Of a stretch of 64,000 bases of DNA, positions 36,201 through 47,229 are shown in pieces. The position numbers were made by a program, and so were the translations under genes. Every line of letters starts with the position of its first letter. Position 1 is the first letter of the stretch. The notes below the pieces were generated by a model. The model was not told the origin of the DNA. It worked only from the letters and a program-made list of their open reading frames with translations, and did no database searches. Source of the DNA: Rhexocercosporidium sp. MPI-PUGE-AT-0058. Lineage: Eukaryota > Ascomycota > Leotiomycetes > Helotiales. The DNA lies in contig JAGTJL010000010.1 in assembly GCA_020746875.1 (NCBI GenBank), positions 1,798,001 to 1,862,000 of the forward strand, read 5' to 3'.

Positions 36201-38385
36201 TTAGCACTTCAAGAAAATGCCTTTCCGCATCTCGCTCTCTCGGACTTCGAACATGACTTGGATGCCTACAAAGAGGACTGAGGAGGCGAAGAGTAGGAAG
36301 GCAAGACCTGTGGTTTGGTTAGCGATGTGTTCTCTCCTCGTAGTATAGGGGGCATGCGGGGATCGGAGGTGAACATCCTGTGGGAAATGGAGTAGAGTTA
36401 AATATGGGAATGAGTGGTGAAACATACCAGAATAATCTTTAAAAATGCCCGAAATGATACTCTTCAGCCCCTCAACACCAACCGCGAATCCCACAAGGTT
36501 AGCCATCATCATCATAAGCAGATTCCCCACCACGCCCACACCACACAGCACTCTATACGCTGTGAGGTTATTCTCCCATCTCTTCCTCGGGAACAACATC
36601 CCCGCAATGACTTCCGGCAACATAAAGAACACGACCAACCAGCCCCAGACCAGTAAATTGAGACTGATATCGTGCCACAGAGCGACGAATGTGAAGACTA
36701 CGATGTAATTTATTACGGACATTACCGTGGATTTCCAATCTCGGGACGAAGCGCCGCCCATCGGTACGTAGATGTAGCGCACGATCCAGCGGTTGTAACT
36801 TCTGTGCCAGCCGCGCCAGAAGGCAACGGTGGAGGGGTTGTCAGAGAGGCAGCGGAGCATGTTCTCAGGTGGGTCGATGCCATCCATTAGGGACCAGAGG
36901 CGGAAGAAACGCCATGGGAGGAGGAGCTTGAGCCAGAGGACGTGGAGGTTGAAGTAGGAGAGGAGAGAAAGCTGGGCGGGTGTGTAGTCTGACCAAACGG
37001 GATTGCCTTTCGAGATGGCGACGCAGTAGTCGTAGTGCAACAGGACTTCCATGGCAAGGAGACACAGCAAGAAACGGATGCCATATTTGATTGTTCGTGC
37101 GGTCTCGATACTCGCTGGGGGGAATTTGAGTTGTGAGATGAAGTCGTTGAATGTTATGATTGGACCTGTCAGGTACAGAGGCGCGTAGATGGCATATGCA
37201 ATGTAATTGCGGAATGAGAAGTCCTTGGAATTTGCCGGAGTTCTTATGCGGTCTCTTTCGGGGAGGTTGGCGGGGTCGAGTTGCTTCTTCTTATGAGCAT
37301 TAGCTATGTCCACGGTGCTGGGAAATTTGGATACCAACCTCAATTGGGCTTCCGCCTCTTCTGTCCAGACTCCAGTAGTAATCCAGGTTAAAACTGATCA
37401 ATCGCAAAACTGTCAAGTTGAATAGAATCTCCCATCTTGGTATGATGCCGCTGTGGTAATCGAGCCAGACTCCCCAGTTGTAGAGATAGTTTCCCTGTCC
37501 AGTCGAATCCAAAGGCGAGAGATATGCGGCCATGCCTGCGAATTTGTATCCATCTGACAGCTCGTTCGCAAAGAGAATGCCAATATTGAAGAGCCACGTC
37601 GCGGCTGGGACGTATTGACGAGGGAGCCCAGTAGCGAGGCAGTAATTGACATACAGAATAGCCATTACTTTCAAGCCTGAGAATCCATGTATGGCCGCTA
37701 GAAATATTATTGCGAATCCGAAATCAAAGGAGGCCCTCTGCTCCTTGCGAGCCTCTCCATCTGCCACCGACATGTATGATGAAGTTCCGTTAGGCTTGGG
37801 GGAGCCGTTCCGGACTGGTACTGGTCGAACAGCATTGTATATTTTCCGAAGGACCGGGTGGCATGCGAGGAGAACGGCGAGGTATGGTACGTTTTTGCGG
37901 AAAGAGTAATATTGGGCGTCAGAGATATCCTGTATTCAATCAGCACAGCACAACTCACTTCTGCAGATTTCCCACGTACAATCCTCCGCCCAGGAATCCA
38001 GCCTTCACTCAAATACGGCGCGAACTTGTGGTAATTAGGGTGAGACGCTGTACTAAGTCAGACTTCGTCTCTTGGGAGAGGCTTGATTATACGTACGCCG
38101 AGACACATCAAATGCCACCCAGAACATATATGGTACAACTGTTATAAATACAAAATAGTAGAAGTAGAATTCTGGGGTATTCCATTTCGAAGGTTGCGCA
38201 ATGGGCCTGCCGCTGTGATCTGTCTTCACTCCAACCCCCGGCACAGAGTCATCTCGTTTGATTTTCGAGGCTGGATCTGAGCGGGCATCGACGACGGTCT
38301 TGTAGGGAGCGGCAGACGAGCTGGTGAATCGAGTGTCAATCGTGTCAAGAGCATAAATGCTCCGAATATAGGAGAAGACGCTCAT
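36201..38385 (-). CDS. GUP1: GUP1-type MBOAT acyltransferase (glycerol uptake protein 1)
   Basis: Five exons (38097-38385, 37980-38047, 37339-37929, 36428-37289, 36201-36307) close in phase to 638 residues. Diagnostic blocks are G-W-I-P-G-R-R-I-D, S-D-A-Q-Y, K-K-Q-L-D-P-A-N-L, F-W-R-G-W-H-R-S-Y-N-R-W (with the W-H-R-S-Y-N MBOAT motif) and V-V-F-T-F-V-A-L-W-H-D-I-S, whose His is the expected catalytic residue. About ten hydrophobic segments are visible. The C-terminus is M-F-E-V-R-E-S-E-M-R-K-G, as in Gup1. Yeast Gup1 is an ER membrane O-acyltransferase that remodels GPI-anchor lipid and also affects glycerol uptake and membrane order. All motifs are intact. The last intron is 120 nt, longer than the others. 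Confidence 0.93.
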
Positions 38386-39304
38386 CGCGGGGACATCTAG
38401 TCTGTTGAAGCGGGAAAATAAGAACGCGGAGGAAAGCTGAGCTATTCGCAGATATCCGATTGCTGGGGGGTGCGGTAAGGAGCGTGGAGGAGAACTGACA
38501 CGCCGAGTCTCCTTTAAGTGAAGTCGTACGTGATGCTTCTGCTTCGTGTTCGAGTATTTTACGAGGTTCGACTGCCAGAAGTTCCCCTGACATCTATTTA
38601 GCGTGGAGGGATATCCCCATAAAATATCTTGGCGTGCTGGAGCCAATCAACCCAGGCTTATTTTGACTCCATTTTGTTGGCTGGATATTTTCCTCATTCT
38701 CCTTCGTAACCTCAGAGACACAACAACAAGCCAGCTATGTATATGAAACTTTTTCCAAGGTGAATGATGAAGATTATCACATCTTTCTTTCGCCAAGTTG
38801 TAAAGTATCCCATAGCGCCCGCTTTTCTAATCATGCCGTTGGGTCTAGCGATTCTCTGAGTGTTCGTTCATCTAGGGCTTCTAGAAGCTACATTGACTAT
38901 TATTACATGATGCAAAATTTGAAAAGCATCAGTTCATGCCTTTCCTTTTATCGCAATTTTGCTTTGGTCTTGATTTCTGCTTTCTTGCCTACTGGTTTTG
39001 AACGAATCATCTTGTCTACCTTTTGACTAGAAGTCACCACCAAGTGGTGCGAAGTGGTATCTAGTCAGACTTTGGATTTAGTGACCTACCCTTCGACTCT
39101 TCCTCTCCCCTCACACTATTTACAGTCATTTTCATGAAGACGATCATTTCTCCTTCTGATTAAAATCACGTGCACAAGGCTGACTTCTAGCCTTCCTTCT
39201 TATTCTTGGTGCTGGCTTCTGTCGTCATTAACGCTTCCACCTTAAGGTATCCTCAAGCTCTTCTATTACACCAAATTTGTCTCGAATAGAAGCTTTAATT
39301 CAAG
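38386..39304. other. Shared upstream region of GUP1 and the GST gene
   Basis: The two genes are divergent, so about 920 bases hold both promoters. I see pyrimidine-rich stretches before the GST start but no motif I can name with confidence. Confidence 0.4.
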
Positions 39305-39943
39305 ATGCTTCAGCTTATCAGCGCTACGCCTTCTCCGTACGCGAGGAAAGTCCGCATTGTCCTCGCTGAGAAACACATACCCTTCGAACTTATAACCGAG
39401 GTTCCTTGGGATAGCACAACCAAGACTCCGCTACACAACCCGCTCGAGAAACTCCCGGTCCTCATTTTCGAAGACGGTACATCGGTCTATGAATCCCATT
39501 ACATTCTGGAATATATCGAGGCCAAGTTCCGAGGCACAACTCCAATGCTCTCACAGGACATTGACGAGAAGCTCTTTGCTAAGAAAGTCGAGGTTGTGGC
39601 AGATGGAATGTGTGACGCGCTCGTCTTGCTATTTTTCGAGAAGCAACGCGCTCAGGGCGGGCAGAGCGAAGAATGGAAAGCCCGTCAGATGAGGAAAGTT
39701 GATAGTGACTTCAAGGCGCTAGCCGAATGGGTTGGGAAGAAGCAATTCATCATTGATGATAAGTTCGGGCATGCGGATGTTGCCGCCGGGAGTGTTTGTG
39801 GCTATGTGGATGTTAGACTAAGCGAACATCCATGGAGGACAACATATCCGGATTTGGCAAAGTATATCAACGGTCTGAATGAGCGTCAGTCATTCAAGGA
39901 CACAGTCCCATTTGCGCAGAGGATTTCGGACAAAATTGTTTGA
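39305..39943 (+). CDS. Glutathione S-transferase
   Basis: Single exon of 212 residues. The N-terminus is a thioredoxin-fold GST domain: S-P-Y-A-R-K-V-R-I (residues 10-18) carries the Ser/Tyr region near the active site, E-K-L-P-V-L-I-F (about 49-56) the cis-proline, and Y-E-S-H-Y-I (about 63-68) the Glu-Ser pair that binds glutathione's gamma-glutamyl part. An all-helical C-terminal domain follows, with a F-G-H-A-D-V-A-A block near 156-163, the conserved N-capping Asp region. It probably acts in the cytosol in detoxification or redox work. Which GST class it belongs to cannot be decided here. There are no introns and no lesions. Confidence 0.88.
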   Translation: MLQLISATPSPYARKVRIVLAEKHIPFELITEVPWDSTTKTPLHNPLEKLPVLIFEDGTSVYESHYILEYIEAKFRGTTPMLSQDIDEKLFAKKVEVVADGMCDALVLLFFEKQRAQGGQSEEWKARQMRKVDSDFKALAEWVGKKQFIIDDKFGHADVAAGSVCGYVDVRLSEHPWRTTYPDLAKYINGLNERQSFKDTVPFAQRISDKIV

Positions 39944-40064
39944 TATTATTTGCGAAGTTTCGCATTCGTGAGAATTAGAGTCGTCTATTTACTTAGTCAT
40001 GAAAATCCTCCCATCATCTTCGTCTATCTTCATCGCCTTTTAGCTTCTCATTTATCAATTTCCA

Positions 40065-41083
40065 TTATGCGCAGTGCACTACTCCATCGGCATGGGTGTG
40101 GCACTCAGAAGCGGCACTGCTCACAGTGCTGGCTGGAGCCACTTCAGTTGTGCTTGCAGCTGGAGTCTCTGTTGCTGAAGACGACACGCTCATCGAAGTT
40201 GCTGAAGCGACTGCTGAGCTGCTAGCAGAAGATTCCAATGCCACAGGAACGGTTCCGGCACATCCTTGACCTGGCAAAGCAATGTCGTAGGCATACACCT
40301 CAACAGCGAAGTGACGGAGAGTGGCACTGTTTCGTACAGCCTCTTCCGGGTGCTCAATCGCAAGTTGGATCATCTCTTCTGGAGCTGAGATTTTGGTCAG
40401 TATCATTCCTTGTGAGAAACATGGAGACACTTACTGTCGGCGTAGTGGTCTACGACGCCTTCAGCAATCTTCTTAGTATGGTAGAGGCGGTGCAACAAGT
40501 CTGCTCCAAAGTAGAGGGAGTCCTTTTGCTCGGCGACGGTGTATCCATGTCCGCACATTGCTTCCAACGACCATCTTGCCTCGAAAGACAGTGGGCAGAT
40601 GACTGTCTGGTCCGGCGAAATATCTCCCCTCCAGTGTCCAGCCCATCCTGTTGACAAGTTAGCTTTGTTTCAGCACAGCAACATGGATAGCTACTTACCA
40701 TCTTGATGGCACTTGTTATCAACATCGTCGCAACGGAACAGGATCCCCGTCTTGTCACCGTTGACGAGTTTGTCGAACCACCCAGCTGGCTCAGCAGTGG
40801 TGCTGGAATTTCCGAAATACTTGACATAAGTCTCTGAAGAGTTTCCAAAGCGCAGAATGTGGTCCTTCGCGTGCTGGGCCAAAATAATACTCTCCTTCAA
40901 GGCACGCTGGAGCTGTGCTCGTTCAGTGGCATTGCAAGAGACGTGAATTGTATAGTCGGGTGTAGCTCCTTCGTTCCAGGCCCAGGCTGTGTCTCGCTGC
41001 TCGAGACTCTGTTCCGAAGAGAAGGCAGGAAGAGCAGCGGTCAATGAAAGACCGCCGAGAAGAAGAGCTGAAGTGAACAACAT
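40065..41083 (-). CDS. pra1: Secreted Pra1/Asp f 2-type zincophore
   Basis: Exons 40699-41083, 40435-40647 and 40065-40384 close in phase to 305 residues. The ATG at 41083 gives a signal peptide (M-L-F-T-S-A-L-L-L-G-G-L-S-L-T-A-A). The mature part holds family blocks: Y-T-I-H-V-S-C-N-A-T-E-R, G-W-A-G-H-W-R-G and V-I-C-P-L-S-F. It also has a degenerate metalloprotease-like motif, L-L-H-R-L-Y-H, followed by D-H-Y-A-D. N-glycosylation sites (N-A-T, N-S-S) are present. A Ser/Thr/Ala linker ends in the Cys/His tail C-H-T-H-A-D-G-V-V-H-C-A. Proteins of this family are secreted, bind zinc and return it to a ZIP transporter at the cell surface. The ZIP gene is the divergent neighbour. Confidence 0.88.
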
Positions 41084-42065
41084 GGTAAAAGTATCGTCTG
41101 ATTTTTTGAGTTTCAAGGTCGATGGAGGATGAGCTTGCTGCTAAGGATGACTAGAACTAAACCATGGGAATGATAGAACCTTATATATCTCGTCATGATA
41201 TGTCCCGAGAAGGGCCCCTCTAGCCCAGTACCTGAGTGAGCATCCATTACCAGCCTTCAACCTCGGAATCTCCGTGACAAAATCCCAACTGTCAACCCAG
41301 AACACTCCAGCCAAGCAGCCATAGAAGAACTGATCCGGTCATTCAACACCATCAACAACCTTGATGGCATCTTTTCCATCCCAGAATCAAGGTACCGGTA
41401 CGAATTTCTTTCTTTTTTACTTAGCCCAAAGTCTTAGGACGGTGCATTACTAAAAAAATCTTCAACAAATTGGTCAACAAGTCTGAAGCCAAGAGCAGGC
41501 TAGAAGCCATCGAAGGTGGGATGCACCCCTCTTGTCAGCTGTTAACTCTCCTAATTTTCGCTTTGCGCGCTTCTAGCAAGCTCTGAACCTGTGATACGAG
41601 CAAGTGTTCCAGCCATTATGCCATAGGACGAACGATTGCCGACACCTTGTTGGATACTCAAGCATTCGATATGTCTCGGCGCTTGGCGCTTGGCGGATAA
41701 TTGCCTCTTCTTCAGTAGCACTAAGCTAGGGAAGGGCCGTAGTTGTCGCTTGGCAGCCAATCGAGATATGAGTTGTGATTTTTTGGTGGATGTTTCTTCT
41801 GTCAAGGTTGTGGGGGGCGAGTTAGGAAGCCCAGCGGTCAAAAATCCCGCTCACTTGGCGAGCATATGCCCAGGCAACGAAGATGTAAGACTTCGATGGG
41901 TTTGGCCAATGATGGCATGGAATTGCTGCCTCTTGTTCATGGTGTCTTTCGTATAGAAAGTAAACTTGAACCCGGGGGATATAAGGAATCCGAGGTTGCT
42001 GTCGGGTAGGCGATCGCCTGTCGTCCTCTGTCTTCGATAATCAACTACAAACGAGCTTCACGATC
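41084..42065. promoter_or_regulatory. Bidirectional upstream region of the zincophore-ZIP pair
   Basis: About 980 bases separate the two divergent starts. They contain the 6-base core CAAGGT in three places: on the minus strand within ACCTTGAT at 41358-41365, on the plus strand within ATCAAGGT at 41386-41393, and at 41803-41808. The first two form an inverted pair about 20 bases apart. Zap1/ZafA-type zinc regulators are known to bind ACCTT/AAGGT-like elements, so these are candidate zinc-response sites. Six-base matches also arise by chance. No separate gene is supported; the frames at 41551-41956 overlap on both strands. Confidence 0.45.
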
Positions 42066-43966
42066 ATGACTTTACAAAATGTCCTTTTGATTGCTGTAAT
42101 TGCCTCCTGTGCTCTTGCACAGAGCACTTTTACTTTGACGGGCTGTCATAGTCACGATGGACAAGAGTAAGTCCCCAGTTTGCTTGCTAGGCCAACTCTG
42201 ACTGAGGGTCTAGATACTGCTATCTTCCAAATGGATCAGAAGTGCCTTTTACTCGGACAAGAACAACAGCCGCAGTAACGGCTGCTCCAAAAACTACCGC
42301 CCCGGCATCTACAGATGCGAGTCCAACATCTGTCTCAATTCCAGCATTGGTGACAGCATGCCACACTCATGATGGCGGCTCGCAGTAAGTACTCTACCAA
42401 ACCTGCAAAAGATCCAGGAAGTTCTGACCAAGTTCAGATTCTGTCAAGCAAGTGGCACAGAGTATGAAGTCCTCAAGACACCAACTGTCACACCTCTTCC
42501 AGAATCCTACAATGACTGCCATGGGAACGGAGGTGGTGAAATGTGAGTTACGCACTCGCAACTGGGCAGAGAACTTTGGAACGAGAGACATACTGATTTT
42601 CTCTCAGATACTGTGTAGCATCAGATGGCAGTGAGGTTCCGATTGCTCTCGAAGGCGCAGAGCATACCGATGAAGCTGGCCACGAAGACCACGGCCACGA
42701 TGCAGAAGGCGAAGCCGGAACATCTGGTCAAAACTGCCACTTTCATGGTACCGTCGAGTAAGCTTCGACCGTCCTGAACTTGTGAGAGCCCAAATCTGAC
42801 GATCTATAGGCATTGTACTGGAGGCTCCTCCTCTCCCGCCACCTGCGAGCGCGTCGACCGGGACTACAACATTGGCCTTCGGATCGGACTCATCTTCGTA
42901 ATTCTTGTGACCAGCGGCTTTGGTATGTCTGTTCATTTAGAATGTTATGTATTAAGAATGTTGACCATATACAGCTGTCTTTGCACCTATGTTGATCGAA
43001 CGCTTCAGTAAGATGACACTGAACAGCATCGTTTTCACAATCCTCAAGCAGTTCGGAACCGGTATCATCATCTCCACCGCCTTTGTTCATGTAAGTTGTC
43101 AGTGAGCTAATTTCTGATGCTACATACTGATCGGAGTAGCTTCTTACTCATGCCGAAATGCAATTCGCGAACGAATGTCTGGGCGCACTCATTTACGAAG
43201 GAACGACAACATCCATTGCCATGGCAGGAATGTTCCTCTCCTTCTTGATCGAGTACATTGGGAATCGACTTGTAGCAAGACGCAACACAGATGTGACGCC
43301 TACTGTAGACTCAGAGCAGTTCTCAGAAACTTCTCCCAAAGGAAGCACTTATGCCGCTCCCACCACCCCTGATACATCGATCGCCGCACTTGGACATGCC
43401 CATTCAAACAAAATACATCCAGACAGCCATTTCAGCGTCGCAATCATGGAATCCGGAATTGTGTTCCACTCGATCCGTATGTCCTTCCACTTCCTCCCCC
43501 TTGCTTCCATACCTAAGGCCATCACTAACACAGCACAGTAATCGGTATAACCCTCAACGTAACACCAAACTCGTACTTCATAACACTCTTCATTGTCATA
43601 ACCTTCCACCAAATGTTCGAGGGTCTCGCGCTCGGCACTCGGATCGCCGCTCTCAAGAGCTCCACTTCCTTCCTCACCAAGATCCTCATGGCCGGTATCT
43701 TCACGCTCATCACTCCTATAGGTATGGCTATCGGGGTAGGTGTTTTGCAGCATTTCAACGGCAATGATCCTGCGACTATCGTTGCGATCGGGACTCTGGA
43801 TGCGTTGAGTGCTGGAATCTTGTTGTGGGTTGGGCTGGTAGAGATGTTGGCTCATGATTGGATGTGGGGTGACATGGCGAAGGCGAGCTTTATGAAGTCC
43901 TTTGTTGGAGGCTTCAGTCTAGTTTCTGGCTTGGTGCTTATGTCTGTCCTTGGAAAGTGGGCTTGA
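42066..43966 (+). CDS. zrfC: ZIP-family zinc transporter with Cys/His-rich extracellular N-terminus
   Basis: Eight exons (42066-42166, 42214-42384, 42438-42542, 42608-42757, 42810-42922, 42975-43090, 43140-43476, 43539-43966) close in phase to 506 residues. A signal-like start (V-L-L-I-A-V-I-A-S-C-A-L-A) is followed by about 200 residues with four modules: C-H-S-H-D-G-Q-E-Y-C, C-H-T-H-D-G-G-S-Q-F-C, C-H-G-N-G-G-G-E-I-Y-C and C-H-F-H-G-T-V-E-H-C. Each is cut by a phase-2 intron just before the last two residues. The transmembrane part has the ZIP metal-site helices H-S-I-L-I-G-I-T-L-N and H-Q-M-F-E-G-L-A-L-G-T-R, and a His-containing loop (G-H-A-H-S-N). ZIP proteins import zinc across the plasma membrane. 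The symbol is given because of the divergent zincophore gene. Confidence 0.9.
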
Positions 43967-44134
43967 GTCTCTGATGGCTCAAAGAAAATGAAATGTTTGA
44001 AGTCGTTGATCGCAATTTCTTTTTGGGCAAATCACCAGAGGTTTGGAAGAACCTGGAGGGCTTCAGTGGAGGCTCCTTCATGTTTGGACGCTGGAATAGT
44101 AATTAGAACGGACTGGAAATAAAGTTGAGCCTCT

Positions 44135-44817
44135 GTGGATGGACAAAAAGATGTTTCAAAGACATTATATGTTACAGCGGCACGGTATTTGCGAGACATG
44201 GTACTGAAAAATCTCTTTAACCTTGCGGCTCTGGATCTTCATAGACTTCAAGCTTTCGACACACGTATGAGACTCGATACAGACCATCTTAGTAACATCA
44301 CTCTCTCAATTAGCAACCGCTTCTTCAACCACAATCCCCAGAACCCCGCTGACATAATGGGCTGGCTTCGCGACATCAAGAGGAACTGTCCACAACTCAA
44401 GAAACTTCGCCTGGTCATCGGCTGCCTCGGCTCCCTTAAGCCTGAGACAATTCTCCATCTCGCCGACTTCGGCATTAATCTTGAACGCTTAGCCTTCACA
44501 CGATCCCCATACTTGCTGCTCTGCCCTCGCCCCAGCAGCCCCCTCCCGTACTCTGTCCCAAATGACCCCGAAGCTGAAAACCCACATGCAGCACTACATC
44601 ACCCATATTGCACAAGCTCTAGCAAGTGAAGCAGGGACACAAACCGACCTCAAATTCTCGATCCTCTCCTACCAGACCTGCCTCATCAAACCCCTCCACA
44701 AGGTACTCAAAAGCATCTCGACAAAGCTTTTATCGCCCAAAAGATTCAGCTGCCCGTATGAAGATCTAACTTTCTACTCAGAAAGACTGGCGCAGACGTA
44801 CAAGCTTTGAGTTGGAG
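44135..44817 (+). pseudogene. Leucine-rich-repeat-like gene fragment
   Basis: The frame at 44135-44629 has LRR-like sequence (L-F-N-L-A-A-L-D-L-H-R-L and C-P-Q-L-K-K-L-R-L-V-I) but starts after a stop with no ATG, so its 5' part is missing. Near 44570 the coding character seems to move to the frame of 44562-44810. No good intron joins them. It resembles the C-terminal part of fungal F-box/LRR proteins. A spliced gene with a missed 5' exon is the alternative. Confidence 0.35.
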
Positions 44818-47229
44818 TTTTTAGGAACTTCGGCTATCTGCTTTGCGGATGGTAAGTTGATGCATTGGTACGATGGCGTCAAGGAGATGTTTGCAGTGGG
44901 TTTAGAAGACCGTTGAGAGCTTGAGCACTACATACAAAAATAGATTCGTTGAGTGAGGGAGTTACGACGGGTATTTCTACAGTCCTTGATGCATGGCTAA
45001 TCGGGGGAGGGATATCATCGCAGCAACGGCACGTTGGTCACAACTACTCTACCCTTTATTTTCTTCAAAGCGAGCGCTTTTCATAAAAAAATGGAACGCT
45101 CCCCCAAAACTCTGTGTCACCCTTGTATGTCCTTGTGAGTTTTAGTGAAAATGGGATCCTTTTACTGTGTACCATCTGGCGATGTTTACTCGCTTAAGCC
45201 CCCTTTCGCCAAGCGTGACCCAATGATCCCATTTCAACAAGCACTTCAGTAAGGTGTGCCTAGAGCCCTAATATTCGAAACATATACCGTGACCCGCATT
45301 TATCTTCGAGGATGCAGGGCAACATGGTGCGAAGTAATCATCAAATTGTGACTACCCCTCCGAGAGTGGCATCCCTTCCAGTGTCTAACAGGGGCAGAAA
45401 AGCGTTCCAAGCATGACGTAGACCTCGCAGTATGCAAGACTTATGTAGTGATCAGTTCTGGCTGGAGGAAGAGATTTAATTTGCTAGTTGAGTGGAATTA
45501 GTCAAATTCAGGGCGTCCCAAACACTGCCTCTGGCCCTTCACAGCTGGAACGACATTCTTGTCTAGCTTTCTGGCGGTAAATGCGTCAGTCCATCGCTCA
45601 GTGTTGCATTTGTTAGATCCGAGAAGCGCTAAATCATCAAAGCATAATGTAACAGCCTCATTCCGACCTTTGGCTTTGTAAGATTTAGAAAATTCAGCTT
45701 TGATCCGAGGGGAGAGAAATGTTGATTTACATCGAATATCAGGTTAAAGCTGCTGAATGAATGTCACCGTCATTGACGACTCGAAGAAGACCATCCATTA
45801 CACCGCAGGCGAGAAGTGTTGTTGCCAGCAAATTCAGCAGATATGGGGAGAAGTAGAGAAAAAGTTGGTACCGAAGTCCGTCCTCGATAAGAGCAGTCTG
45901 TTTGCGTTAGGATGTGCGAAAGCAAAGACATGACGTACTCACCAGCAAGGTAAGTCTCTCGAGTATTATGAGATCTCAGATAGCTAAGTGACAGATCTGG
46001 AACGTAGTGTTTAGTTCTGCAGCCCTCCTGGAACGAATTAAAGGGTTGTTGACGACTTCGCACGTGGTGGTCATCATCTTATTTCCTATCGTATCAACTG
46101 CAGCTGAGAGTACGATAAAGGACTTATCTCTCCTATTAATTGATCTCAAAATGTGAAGTTCCGTTACATTCCAATCTAGTATCTAGTGAAAGGTCTATGC
46201 TCAAGATTCGAGCTTTTTTTCCACTCTCCATCCCAGAACCGATCGCCACAAAATTTTCACGACATTCCTACAAAGTCAGAACAGACACACATACGCATCT
46301 AAAATCAATAATGTGCACATATTCCAACTTCATATAGATTCTCAGGGACTGGGTGGTAAATGTTGTAAGCAGAATTTGCTCTAAGCTATACGAGGGTGGT
46401 CGTTTTCTCGAGCCACTTCCTGTTTGTTGGTTGTGGTAACCTGGTAATTAGAAAATACTTTTCTCTGAGTGGTAGACAGAGGAACGTTGCCTCCGAGATA
46501 AGAATAAATTGCTCACTTACCACCCTGCAATGACTAGATAAGAAATTAAGACATCCATTGGCAGGCGGCTAATAGAAACGCAATGGAGCCAATGATGTTG
46601 TTCCCGAAACAGTGGTTGACATGCAGCGGAGTCTGCAGAAGTCACAATTAACTCCTGCAAGCTCTCGCATATGCAGCTACGACGGGACGTTCCCCGATGC
46701 ATGCATGCATAAGTCCATGTTGCGAACAGAATTTGTGACTTATGATTCGAATGCATCGGTGCTCTGTGCGGCCGCAGAGTGGGTTTGTGACACCCAGCTG
46801 TTGTTGATTCTGGTCAATCTGTGACTTCTGTTCTGTGGTGAAGTGTGTTTCCCAAACGGCTGTCCCCGCGAGTTGTTCATTCAAGCCATGGAAACGAAAT
46901 TTAAACTGGCAGTGGTATCAGCTAATTTCAATAGACTTCATAAATGTAATGGAGAAATACAAATGCTAGAAAAATGTACTGAACTCTTCCTAGGAAGCTG
47001 CCAAGGATGTATTTTCATCGATGCCTCTTGTCATTTGATTTGCACCAATGAACAACCAAGGCTCCCCTCTGCCAATAAGTATCTAAGCATGCACAACAGG
47101 GAATTCTACCACACTCCCAAGAAGAATGCAACGTCGTGTCATGGATCCAAGATACATAAGTCGATGTCTTTCCCCAACAGAGTTCATGCTCCAGGGCAAC
47201 ACTATCATTTACACTAGTCGCCAAACACG
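44818..47229. other. Gene-poor region
   Basis: 2.4 kb without a supported gene. On the minus strand 45739-45897 is open behind a good acceptor and gives hydrophobic sequence (Y-F-S-P-Y-L-L-N-L-L-A-T-T-L-L-A), with a GTGAGT donor just upstream. It may be the last exon of a decayed membrane protein. A GCATGCATGCAT run lies near 46700. Confidence 0.35.

Noticed and set aside
46843..47217. 124-codon plus-strand frame with several Cys and His
   Set aside because: No signal peptide, no repeated motif and no splice partners. It lies directly upstream of the methyltransferase start and is probably chance.
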